The notes under the pieces: model-generated
The model's input: only the letters and a program-made list of their open reading frames with translations
Database searches by the model: none
What the model was told of the DNA's origin: nothing
Part shown: one piece after another, positions 1-9,000 of the stretch
Numbering within the stretch: the first letter of the stretch is position 1
Layout: each line of letters begins with the position of its first letter
Assembly (NCBI GenBank): GCA_035654775.1
Contig: DASRWB010000055.1
Location: 1-52,527 of the forward strand
Length of the DNA: 52,527 bases
Direction: 5' to 3'
Source of the DNA: HKST-UBA85 sp035654775
Lineage (GTDB): Bacteria > Bacteroidota > Bacteroidia > Flavobacteriales > Flavobacteriaceae
Made by a program: the position numbers and the translations under genes

Positions 1-851
1 GCTTCATCACGTCTATAAATTTCGTTCATACAGTGTCGTAGGCCAAACACATAACCTGAATATTGAAAGTAAATATCATCATGATTCATGGCCGATAAAC
101 AACCAATAAAATTGGCTTCGTTTTCAGCCGCATATCCCAGCTGATGCGCAATTTCGTGACTGGCAGTGGTAGGCATCTTGTAAGCCGGAATCAAATAGTC
201 TACCTGCGCTTCGTTGGTTAACGGGTTAAGGTAACCACTAAATCCCATATAAGTGAGCGGCACGCTGTAAATAGATTTTTTAAGGCTTCTCGGATGGTAT
301 TCCAAATGCGGAAAACGGTCTTTGAGTTGTGTATACCCTTTTGGGGCTTGTCTTAGTATTTCAGTTTTCGTATAGGGCATCGTTACTTTCAGGGTATCGT
401 TTTGTGTAATTTCCAGGTGAATCGCATTGGCCTCGGGGATTAACCTTTCTACAAAACGTACCAATTGTTGGGTGGTATAATCAGCCTTTAGGCTTAAATT
501 TTCATGCAGGGGTTTTCGATAATAATTCAAGCCCCATAGCAAGTGGAACGCAAAATAAAGAATAGAAATGGCCGCAAATACATCCACCAGCCAGGCTCGG
601 GTGTCATTTTGCAGCCTACGCCGGTTTTTATACAGCCACCGTAATATATAGAGTCCGCCAAAAGTATACAGCAAATCACCAAAAGAAAAGGGCAGCCAGC
701 CAAAGACATAGCGCTCCATTTGTGATAAAATGGGGTAAATCCCGCCACTGTAATACCGTTCTACCTGCTCAGGAAAATAGGCCAAAAGCTTAACCAGTAT
801 GAACTGTGGAATTAAGGCAAGGGCAATAAGGGCTTTGTTCGATTTTAGCAT
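1..851 (-). CDS. DUF3810 family membrane zinc-protease-like protein (3' end off the window)
   Basis: The frame starts at the ATG whose complement is at 849-851 and stays open to the window edge, so about 283 residues are seen and the C-terminus is missing. Two or three hydrophobic helices lie in the first ~110 residues (near 6-25, 45-72 and 95-112). The soluble part carries HEIAH at about 232-236 followed by AENEANFIG, an HExxH plus downstream Glu arrangement that suggests zinc-metallopeptidase chemistry. The overall pattern matches the DUF3810 family of Bacteroidota as I know it; no substrate is established. It is divergent from the dipeptidase gene. The family call is by recognition; peptidase activity is inference. 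Confidence 0.75.
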   Translation of the reverse strand, partial: MLKSNKALIALALIPQFILVKLLAYFPEQVERYYSGGIYPILSQMERYVFGWLPFSFGDLLYTFGGLYILRWLYKNRRRLQNDTRAWLVDVFAAISILYFAFHLLWGLNYYRKPLHENLSLKADYTTQQLVRFVERLIPEANAIHLEITQNDTLKVTMPYTKTEILRQAPKGYTQLKDRFPHLEYHPRSLKKSIYSVPLTYMGFSGYLNPLTNEAQVDYLIPAYKMPTTASHEIAHQLGYAAENEANFIGCLSAMNHDDIYFQYSGYVFGLRHCMNEIYRRDE

Positions 852-895
852 GGCTCAAAAATAGCAAACAATTATAAAACTTAAATGCGAATACC

Positions 896-903
896 TACCT
901 TTG
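896..903 (+). promoter_or_regulatory. -7 element TACCTTTG of the pepD promoter
   Basis: TACCTTTG matches the Bacteroidota -7 consensus TAnnTTTG exactly. Transcription would start near 910, which rules out the upstream ATG at 885 and supports translation from 924 (or 915). No clear -33 TTG is seen at the usual spacing. Confidence 0.55.
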
Positions 904-923
904 TCACTATTAAAATGCAAATT

Positions 924-2384
924 ATGAATTCAGAAATACAACAATTAGAACCTAAAGCACTTTGGAAAAACTTCGCAAACCTTAACGCTGTACCCCGAGC
1001 TTCTAAAAAAGAAGAACGCGTTATTGCCTTTGCCAAAAACTTCGGCGAGCAGTTGGGGCTGGAAACACTGGTGGATCAAGTGGGCAACGTCATCATAAGA
1101 AAACCGGCCACCAAAGGTATGGAAAACCGAAAGCCCGTGGTAATGCAGTCGCATCTCGATATGGTACATCAAAAAAATGCCGACACTACTTTCGATTTCA
1201 GTACACAGGGAATCCAAATGTATATGGATGGCGACTGGGTAAAAGCCAAAGGCACGACCTTGGGTGCCGATAACGGAATTGGCGTGGCCACCATCATGGC
1301 TATTCTGGAAAGTGATACAATTCCTCATCCGGCTTTGGAAGCCTTGTTTACCATTGACGAAGAAACCGGAATGACCGGTGCCATGGGATTAGAAGGCGGA
1401 ATACTGCAGGGTGAAATTTTACTCAACTTAGATACCGAAGAAGATGATGAAATAGGTGTAGGCTGTGCCGGTGGAATCGATGTGACTGCCGTTAGAACCT
1501 ACAATACAGAAGATATTGACTCACTGAAAACCGGATTTGTTATCACCGTTAAGGGCTTGCAAGGCGGCCACTCCGGTATGGACATTCACAAGGGTTTTGG
1601 AAATGCCAATAAAATAATGAACAGACTCTTGTTTGACGGCTTTGAAAATTTCGGATTGCGCATTGCCGAAATTCAAGGCGGCGGTTTGCGCAATGCCATT
1701 CCCCGCGAAAGCAGCGCAGTTGTAGCTGTCGATACCATGCATGAAGATGCTTTTCTAATGGAAATCAACGAGCTTTCACTGCGTATTAAAAAAGAGCTGA
1801 ACACCACTGAACCCAACCTGCAGGTTATGGTTTCTAAGTGTGAACCGCCAAAAACCGTTATGGACTTGGGCGTTCAGGAAGGTCTTACTCGGGCACTTTA
1901 CGCTGCTCATAACGGAGTATACCGAATGAGTGCAGACATTCCCGACCTGGTAGAAACTTCAAACAACATAGCCAGCGTTTCGGTGAAAGACGGAAAAATT
2001 AAAATCGCCTGCCTGACGCGCTCTTCTGTTGAAAGTGCTAAAATGGATTTAGCCAATGCACTTCGGGCTACATTTGAATTGATAGGTTGTGAAGTAAACT
2101 TTTCGGGAGATTATCCCGGTTGGACACCCAACATGGATTCACCCATTTTAAAGGTAATGACAACTTTATACGAAAAACTGAATAATAAAAAACCACATGT
2201 AGCGGCTTGCCACGCCGGATTGGAGTGCGGCATTCTGGGGCAAAATTATCCCGAAATGGACATGATTAGCTTCGGACCCAACATTAAAGGCGCACATTCC
2301 CCGGATGAACGTGTACAGATTTCCTCCGTGCAGAAGTATTGGACTTATGTGTTGGAAATTCTTAAAAATATCCCCGAGAAATAA
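924..2384 (+). CDS. pepD: Aminoacyl-histidine dipeptidase (PepD, peptidase family M20)
   Basis: Cytosolic di-zinc exopeptidase that splits Xaa-His and other dipeptides. The M20 metal and catalytic motifs are all visible: QSHLDMVHQ (His-x-Asp), GADNGIG (bridging Asp), DEETGMTGA (Glu-Glu), and the lid-domain motif GGHSGMDIHKG. The length (486 residues from this start) is right for PepD. I chose ATG 924 because the ATG at 885 lies upstream of and inside a strong -7 element (896-903); 915 is a possible alternative. It is monocistronic: a rho-independent terminator follows directly. No signal peptide is present. Family assignment is firm; substrate range is inferred from the family. Confidence 0.93.
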   Translation: MNSEIQQLEPKALWKNFANLNAVPRASKKEERVIAFAKNFGEQLGLETLVDQVGNVIIRKPATKGMENRKPVVMQSHLDMVHQKNADTTFDFSTQGIQMYMDGDWVKAKGTTLGADNGIGVATIMAILESDTIPHPALEALFTIDEETGMTGAMGLEGGILQGEILLNLDTEEDDEIGVGCAGGIDVTAVRTYNTEDIDSLKTGFVITVKGLQGGHSGMDIHKGFGNANKIMNRLLFDGFENFGLRIAEIQGGGLRNAIPRESSAVVAVDTMHEDAFLMEINELSLRIKKELNTTEPNLQVMVSKCEPPKTVMDLGVQEGLTRALYAAHNGVYRMSADIPDLVETSNNIASVSVKDGKIKIACLTRSSVESAKMDLANALRATFELIGCEVNFSGDYPGWTPNMDSPILKVMTTLYEKLNNKKPHVAACHAGLECGILGQNYPEMDMISFGPNIKGAHSPDERVQISSVQKYWTYVLEILKNIPEK

Positions 2385-2414
2385 AAAAAAAGCAGCCAAA
2401 AGGCTGCTTTTTTT
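2384..2414. terminator. Bidirectional rho-independent terminator
   Basis: Perfect 6-bp stem GCAGCC (2392-2397) / GGCTGC (2402-2407) with an AAAA loop, an A-run before it and a T-run after it. It serves both pepD (+) and the PPIase operon (-), which converge here. Confidence 0.9.
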
Positions 2415-2432
2415 AGTGCTTACGGTGAAGGC

Positions 2433-3635
2433 TTATTTTTGAATACCTACAAGTTCAATATCAAATACCAGATTGGTATCCGGAGGAATAGGTCCGTTAC
2501 CTCTGGGGCCGTACCCTAAATAGCTGGGGATAAACACACGGGCTTTATCGCCTATATTCATGCTTAACATGGCTTCCCTGAAACCGGGTACCAAAGTAGC
2601 GGTATTGTTGTACGGCATGGCAAAAGGCTCATAAGCGCCTTGCGCTGCAGCTTGTTCGTTGTACATGTTGTTTTGCTCGGCTACTTCCTTCCAGGTGGTG
2701 TAAAATAAACGACCGTCTTCAAAATAACCGGCACAATCTATAAGTACCTTATCGGCACTGCTGGGTTTTTTTCCGTCTTCCGCAGCGTTGAGCAGAATTA
2801 CCAAGCCGGTTTCGGTTTGGGTTACCGTTCCGGGATAGTCCTTGTTTTTTTCAATAAAGGCATCTGCAGCCAATTTTGATTTTTCCTTAAGTTTAGTCTC
2901 TGCTTCGTCTTTTAGTTTTTGAAGTTTTTCCGCTAATAAAGGGGCTTGCTCTGTAAAAACAGTTGCCGCATCAAAGGCTTTGGCTTCTTTTCCTTTTCGG
3001 ATAATATTTATTTCGTGAATTATGACATCTTCCAAAGGTTTGTTGTTGGATTTATCTACAGCTACATTAGATATGGTATCTCTAACGGCTTCCCCTTGAA
3101 TGAGTTCACCAAAAATACTGTGGCAATACACTCTGGGATCTTCACAATTTTTAATAGCTCCTTGTTCATCAAAACCATCTAGCCATGGGGTTGGAACTTC
3201 GGTAATAAAAAATTGACTTCCATTTGCATTTGCGCTTGGGTTTGCCATAGACAACACACCGGGTTTATCATGCTTTAAAGTAATATCAAATTCGTCTTCA
3301 AACACGTATCCCGGGCTTCCGGTTCCTGTGGCTGTTGGATCTCCTCCTTGAATCATAAATTTATCCATTACTCTGTGAAAAGTTACCCCATTGTAAAAAG
3401 GCTTGCCTTTTAACGAATCGGGAAGTTTCGGATGAGTGCCTTCAGCCAGCGCTACAAAATTGGCGACCGTTACCGGTACCTTTTCGTGAAACAGCTTGGC
3501 TAGCATGGTCCCTTTGCTGGTTACAAATTCAGCATAAAGTCCGTCTTCTAAATCCGGATACTTTTCCTGACAAGAACCCACGGTGATGACCATAAATAAA
3601 AGGGCGAGTTTTAGGGGTGTTTTAAATGATAACAT
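2433..3635 (-). CDS. Lipoprotein peptidyl-prolyl isomerase, cyclophilin-FKBP fusion
   Basis: A 400-residue protein with an N-terminal lipoprotein signal (lipobox ending VGSC, Cys at about 22), so it is probably anchored in the envelope. Residues ~35-215 form a cyclophilin domain (FHRVMDKFMIQGGDP, then NGSQFFIT), and residues ~290-400 an FKBP domain (LVPGFREAMLSMNIGD, then PSYLGYG), joined by a charged, probably helical linker (~220-275, rich in Glu/Lys). Both folds catalyse prolyl cis-trans isomerisation. It is the last gene of a leftward run after nrnA and gldI, 16 bp downstream of gldI, so this envelope-folding function is probably co-expressed with the gliding-linked PPIase. Domain calls are firm; the role with secreted or gliding proteins is inferred. 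Confidence 0.9.
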   Translation of the reverse strand: MLSFKTPLKLALLFMVITVGSCQEKYPDLEDGLYAEFVTSKGTMLAKLFHEKVPVTVANFVALAEGTHPKLPDSLKGKPFYNGVTFHRVMDKFMIQGGDPTATGTGSPGYVFEDEFDITLKHDKPGVLSMANPSANANGSQFFITEVPTPWLDGFDEQGAIKNCEDPRVYCHSIFGELIQGEAVRDTISNVAVDKSNNKPLEDVIIHEINIIRKGKEAKAFDAATVFTEQAPLLAEKLQKLKDEAETKLKEKSKLAADAFIEKNKDYPGTVTQTETGLVILLNAAEDGKKPSSADKVLIDCAGYFEDGRLFYTTWKEVAEQNNMYNEQAAAQGAYEPFAMPYNNTATLVPGFREAMLSMNIGDKARVFIPSYLGYGPRGNGPIPPDTNLVFDIELVGIQK

Positions 3636-3651
3636 GTGTTTAGGTTTTATT

Positions 3652-4194
3652 TTAATTGTCTATAATTGAATTTACGGTTACTTTGCAGATTAGCGGAACA
3701 TTGGTTCCTATTTTATTTTCATCGCCGTAATACCCATAGGCTTTTTGCGAAGGAAAAATAAAAGTTACGGTTTCTCCGGGTTTCATCAGTTTCAAGCCTT
3801 CACGCAAACCGGTAAAAAGCTCTTCCTGGTCCATGGCGTAGCGCTGGGTTTGTAACTCATTTTCGGTGTAAATTACCTCACCTTTCAGGGTAGATACCGT
3901 ATAACTGAAGGTGATAACATCACCAAAACCGGCGGTAAGCAAACTGTCGTTTTCTACCTTGGTGTTGTAGTAGTACCAAAATCCGCTGGCTGAGGTATGG
4001 TAATCGTGCTCCGGATGTTGAGCCATAATTTTTTCAATTTCTTTTTCTTCTTCCTGATAGCGCTTTATGTTTCGTTCCACCGATTGGTCTATAAACGAAC
4101 CGCTGGTATAGGATATAGGCGTGCGGGCTTCCGGCGATTTGCATCCGGTAAAAACCAGTATTGAAGCAATGATAATAAAGAGTATAAACCTCAT
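3652..4194 (-). CDS. gldI: Gliding-motility-associated peptidyl-prolyl isomerase GldI (lipoprotein)
   Basis: An 180-residue lipoprotein: short hydrophobic signal and lipobox FTGC (Cys at about 18), then a linker and an FKBP-type domain (~80-178: GDVITFSYTVS, LREGLKLMKPGE, PSQKAYGYYG). This architecture and the position next to a DHH phosphoesterase gene match GldI, which is needed for gliding in Flavobacterium and is thought to fold envelope components of the type IX/gliding machinery. Its start codon overlaps the nrnA stop by 4 bp (4191-4194), which suggests translational coupling. The presence of a T9SS-sorted giant protein nearby fits an organism with this system. The function in this strain is inferred. 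Confidence 0.85.
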   Translation of the reverse strand: MRFILFIIIASILVFTGCKSPEARTPISYTSGSFIDQSVERNIKRYQEEEKEIEKIMAQHPEHDYHTSASGFWYYYNTKVENDSLLTAGFGDVITFSYTVSTLKGEVIYTENELQTQRYAMDQEELFTGLREGLKLMKPGETVTFIFPSQKAYGYYGDENKIGTNVPLICKVTVNSIIDN

Positions 4195-5207
4195 TTGTTT
4201 AGGGCGTTTTTATAGGTCGGTAATATACTAATAAATTTTTCAATAGTGTCGGGTAGCGACAAATCACTTTTTCCGCCGGCAGCGTTGGTGTGTCCGCCAC
4301 CGTCAAAATGGGCCCGGGAAAATGCGTTTACGGAAAAACTTCCCTTGGAACGCAACGAAATTTTAATAACGTCTTCTTGAGCATTTTCAATAAAAATGGC
4401 AGCAAATACAACGTCCTTAATGGACAAACCGTAGTTTACAAAACCTTCCGTATCTCCTTTTTTAAAATCGTGAGCCTTCAATTCTTCTTGTGAAAGACTA
4501 AGGTACGCCGTGCGATATTCCGGAAGTACCGTTAAATTTTTCAGCGCACAACCCAGCAGTTGCAAACGGCTAGTACGGTTTGCGTCATAGACAGCCTCGT
4601 GTATGGCACTGTGGTTTGCACCGCAGTCCAGCAAGTGGGCAACAACGCGGTGGGTTAAACTTGTAGTAGACGGATATTTAAACGAACCGGTGTCGGTCAT
4701 GATGCCGGTATACAAACAGGTGGCAGTGGCTTCATCGAGCAGCGAAAGCCCGCCAAGGTGTGTAATAAAGTGATAAATCATTTCACAGGTTGAGGACATA
4801 CCAACGTCAGAATAGGTAAACTGCGCAAAAGCTTCAGGCTGTGGATGGTGGTCTATAAGTACAAAAGTTGCCTCAGCCTGTTCCAGCGCGCTTTGCATAA
4901 CTCCGGTTCGGTGTAAGGCATTAAAATCAAGCGCAAAAAGGAGTGAGGCTTCAGCGAGTACGTCAGCACAGGTTTCCGCTTGGCTCTCATATACTAAAAC
5001 CTCAGGCGTTCCGGGCAACCACTTTAAAAACGCGGGATAGTCGTTTGGGGCTACAACACTTACCTGGTGATTCCTCTTTTTTAAATAGTGAAATAAGCCC
5101 AAACTGGAACCTATGGCATCCCCATCCGGATTGTGATGAGGAACAATCACTATTTTTTTCGGAGTATCCAGTAGAAGGTTAAGCGCTTTGTATTCTGCTT
5201 TTGTCAT
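4191..5207 (-). CDS. nrnA: Bifunctional oligoribonuclease/PAP phosphatase-type DHH phosphoesterase
   Basis: A 338-residue DHH/DHHA1 protein. Motifs in order: HHNPDGDAIGSS (metal-binding), ALDFN, IDHHPQPE (the DHH motif), and near the C-terminus GGGHTNAAGG (DHHA1 substrate-binding motif). NrnA enzymes degrade short oligoribonucleotides and/or dephosphorylate 3'-phosphoadenosine 5'-phosphate in the cytosol with Mn2+. First gene of a leftward operon with gldI and the cyclophilin-FKBP lipoprotein. It diverges from ndk with 163 bp between the start codons. I could not find a clean leftward -7 element. Family is firm; which of the two activities dominates cannot be read from sequence. Confidence 0.9.
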   Translation of the reverse strand: MTKAEYKALNLLLDTPKKIVIVPHHNPDGDAIGSSLGLFHYLKKRNHQVSVVAPNDYPAFLKWLPGTPEVLVYESQAETCADVLAEASLLFALDFNALHRTGVMQSALEQAEATFVLIDHHPQPEAFAQFTYSDVGMSSTCEMIYHFITHLGGLSLLDEATATCLYTGIMTDTGSFKYPSTTSLTHRVVAHLLDCGANHSAIHEAVYDANRTSRLQLLGCALKNLTVLPEYRTAYLSLSQEELKAHDFKKGDTEGFVNYGLSIKDVVFAAIFIENAQEDVIKISLRSKGSFSVNAFSRAHFDGGGHTNAAGGKSDLSLPDTIEKFISILPTYKNALNK

Positions 5208-5243
5208 AGCGACGAAGATACAATTTTTTACGGTGTAACGACC

Positions 5244-5273
5244 TTGTCAATACAGGGAAATAATGTACTTTTG
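5244..5273 (+). promoter_or_regulatory. ndk promoter: TTG-N19-TACTTTTG
   Basis: A TTG at 5244-5246 lies 19 bp before TACTTTTG at 5266-5273. This matches both elements and the spacing of the Bacteroidota housekeeping promoter. Transcription would begin near 5280 and leave a ~90-nt A-rich leader before ndk. Confidence 0.75.
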
Positions 5274-5370
5274 CACGCAAATTAAAAAGCTTCGGGTGTT
5301 TACCAAGGCATACCTTTTGTGTAATTCCCTGAATCTGAAATAAAAAAGAATAAAAATCAAAAAAGAAAAA

Positions 5371-5790
5371 ATGGCAACAAACAGAACATTTACGATGCTT
5401 AAACCGGATGCGGTTGAAAAAGGACACATCGGAGCAATACTTGAAAAAATAACAGAGGCAGGATTTAGAATCGTAGCTATGAAACTTACCCAAATGACAA
5501 TAGCCGATGCAGAAACCTTTTATGCCATACATAAAGAGCGTCCGTTTTTTGGGGAATTGGTAACCTACATGACACGCGGTCCTATTGTAGCCGCTATCCT
5601 GGAAAAAGAAAATGCAGTTGAGGATTTCAGAACCCTTATCGGAGCTACAAATCCGGCAGAAGCTGCCGAAGGTACCATCCGTAAATTATATGCAGCATCC
5701 ATAGGCGAAAACGCCGTTCACGGCAGCGATAGCAACGAAAATGCCGCTATTGAAGGCGCGTTCCACTTCGCCGGTAGAGAAATGTTTTAA
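5371..5790 (+). CDS. ndk: Nucleoside-diphosphate kinase
   Basis: Transfers the gamma phosphate of ATP to nucleoside diphosphates through a phosphohistidine. The whole 139-residue protein is one NDK domain: TFTMLKPDAVEK at the start, the Kpn-loop region, and the signature NAVHGSDS with the catalytic His at 117. Length is standard. The start ATG follows an A-rich leader typical of the phylum, where strong Shine-Dalgarno sequences are often lacking. It has its own promoter and terminator, so it is monocistronic. Confidence 0.97.
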   Translation: MATNRTFTMLKPDAVEKGHIGAILEKITEAGFRIVAMKLTQMTIADAETFYAIHKERPFFGELVTYMTRGPIVAAILEKENAVEDFRTLIGATNPAEAAEGTIRKLYAASIGENAVHGSDSNENAAIEGAFHFAGREMF

Positions 5791-5819
5791 CCCAAAGCAC
5801 CAAAAGGTACATAAACCAG

Positions 5820-5844
5820 CCCGTTGATTTCCAACGGGTTTTTT
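5820..5844 (+). terminator. Rho-independent terminator of ndk
   Basis: Stem CCCGTTG (5820-5826) / CAACGGG (5832-5838), loop ATTTC, followed by TTTTTTG. Confidence 0.9.
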
Positions 5845-6052
5845 GTTGCTGAAAAATAAAAAAGCACTCCTTTTCTTTTGTTAAAAATGCATAAAAAAGA
5901 ACTTAAAAGTGACAATCGTCTATAAAATCATAACGATTATCTAATTTTTATTCAAAACAATACCGATGGAATTGAAATTTTGTATTTTCCTCACGGGTTT
6001 TGCTATTAGGCCCACGATTAATTAATTCAATTATCAACCAATTTATTTGATT

Positions 6053-9000
6053 ATGATGAAAACTAACTTGACACCGAGTCCTCGGTTAAAAGGGCGCGGT
6101 TGTTGTTGTTTCACAGATTTTCTTTGGCACAACACAACCCTTATTTTATTGATCCTCATGCTTCCGTTATCGGGTATGGCTCAAGAGAAATTCTCTGACA
6201 GCTACCTGAAGGAAAAAGAAGCAAGACACCAGCAATACTTGCAAAGTATTTATGGAAACAAGCCCGAAACGGTTCAAAACCAGGCGGCTAAAACCACGCA
6301 ACTTCAAGCCGTGAGCGAAACGCAAAAACAACAACTGCTGGAAGAACAGCAAGAGGCAGCGCTTCGTGAAAAAATTCAAAATGCCGGCTACGACGTACAA
6401 AAGTACATAGACGCCGGATACACCATGAGCCAGATTCTGGAAGAAATTGATACAAGAAACACCGCTCCGGATATCAAAACCAACGCTTCTGTATATCAGG
6501 CGCGTATTGATGATGTGTCTGATGCATGTGAAACCGCTGTGGTTTTACCTTGTGGTGAGGAAGCCGATGGAAGTACTGCAGGAGCTTCAGCAACGGGGTA
6601 TATCCAGTGTGGTGGCTTTTCTTTTGGAGCGGGAGTTTGGTATAAGTTCACCGGTAATGGTGCACCAAATACCATCTCAACACTTTCTTCTACTTTTTCT
6701 GTGAATTTACACGTGTACTCCAGTATAGATGGTGACTGTAATACATTACAGTGTGCCGGAGGTACTAGTGGACAAGGAAGTGCTAACGTAAGCTTTTTTG
6801 CAGCTTATGAAGAAATCTATTATGTGTATGTAACCGGAGCAGTTAGTGCGGAAGGCCTCTTTACACTTCTTAGAACCTCAGCTGGCGAATGCATCGACGG
6901 CCCGGCCGGCGACGGTCTTGCACCGGAAAGCGCCTACGAAATCGCCTGTGGCGATGTGGCTGAAGGCGATTCTACCGGATTTCCTCCGGCAAGCTCTACT
7001 GAACATCTTTCAGCTTCTGCTTGTAATCCATTATTTACTTCTAATCTTTCTGCTCCCGCTGTATGGTACACTTTTACAGCTACAGCAGGAACGCCGGAAG
7101 ATATTACCTTAACAACCTGTGGATATGACACCAGTTTGGTAGTTTATACCGGAACTCCCGGAAGTTTAACTTGTGTTGGTGGTAGTGGTGATGCAGCTAC
7201 TACATTCTGTACCACAAACTCTTATGAATCAGAAGTGAGCTTTACGGCTCAAATTGATCAAACCTATTACATTAAATTGTGGGGGTATGACAGTACCGAA
7301 TATGGACCTTACCAATTACAAATGGTTTGCGACGGCGACGCCGTTACACCACCGCCTAGCGCACCGGCAAACGACCTTTGTCCCGATGCCACGCCTTTAG
7401 TATGTAACACCACCATTGACGGGACTAACGTTGCGGCTACCACAACGGATGAACCTTCTACAGGAGATTGCTCCGGCTCTATAAGTTCAAACTCTCCCGG
7501 AGTTTGGTATAGTTTTGAAGGAAACGGAGAAACTATTGTGGTGGAGACTTGCGGTTTTGATACACAACTCTTTGTGTTTACCGGTGCATGTGGGTCTTTT
7601 ACTTGTGTAACCGACCATGATGGTGCTAGCTCAACCTCTCCTTGTAATATATTTGGCGGATCAATGGTTACCGTTGATACCGTTGATGGTCAAATGTACT
7701 ACTTCTATGTAGTAGGTTGGAGTGGTGAAACGGGCGAATTCACCATTTCCCTTACTTGTCCGGAGCCCTTGTTAAACGACGAATGTGACGGGGCTATCGA
7801 AGCATTCTGTGGAGACGAGATTTCCGGTTCTACGGTAACCGCTACCTCACAAACCCTGCCGGCATGTTCTACTTCTGTAAGTACAGCTCCGGGTGTGTGG
7901 TATAGCCATATCGGTACCGGTGAATTGCTTACCGTTAGCCTTGCCGGATCTAGCTATGATACCAAATTAGGCCTATATTCAGGCGACTGTGATAACTTAG
8001 TATGTATTCAAACGGATGACGATGGAGGTCCTGGTACCACCTCAGAAATTAACTATACTACTACAGCAGGTGAAGAATACCTTATCTATGTTACCGGAAT
8101 TAGTTCAAATTCCGGAGAATACTTGTTAACACTTACCTGTCAACCCGACCCTTGTGAAGAGGCTCAGGATATTGCTTGTGGCGATACCGTTAATGGAACT
8201 ACATTGGGTGGCTCAACGGCTGGTCCTAGTGGAACCTGCGGAACGGCTCCCGGAGAAACCGGCGTATTCTACAGATATGTAGGTACTGACGATTTTGTAA
8301 CCGCCAGCTTGTGTAATTCTGATTACGATACCAAAATAAATGTATACCAGGGCGATTGTGACCAGCTTACTTGTGTAGGAGGCAACGACGATGCTTGTGG
8401 AACACGTTCGGAGTACGCATGGTTTGCCGGTGCAGGCGAAGTGTACTACATCTGGGTGAGTGGTGATGGTACCGCTACCGGAGATTTCGAACTTTCTATG
8501 AGCTGTACCGAACCTGAAGCTAACGATTTATGTTCAGATGCCATAGCACTTAGCTGTGACGTTACCGTTACCGGCTCTACCGTACTATCAACTAAAAGAG
8601 ATGCTCCTGAAGCCGACTGCGACGGACAATTTGGTTCCGGCGTTGGACAAGGGGTATGGTACACCATTACAGGTACCGGTGGAGATATCATGGTGTCTAC
8701 CTGTAACGACAACAGTTTCGATACTAAAATTATTATACTAACCGGTGATGACTGTGATAACCTTACCTGTTATACCGGAAATGACGATGGAACTTCATGT
8801 CCCGATTTCTCTTCGGAAGTTACTTTTGCTACTGAAGCTGGAGAAACCTATTTCATCTATGTATCAGGTTATACCGGATTTGGAACATCAACCGATGCAC
8901 AAACCGGCGATTTTGAATTAACGATAGACTGTCTGTGTGCACCGTCCAACGAAGGTGCGGAATGTGTAACCGTGTACGACGGTTACGACCCGGCATCTAC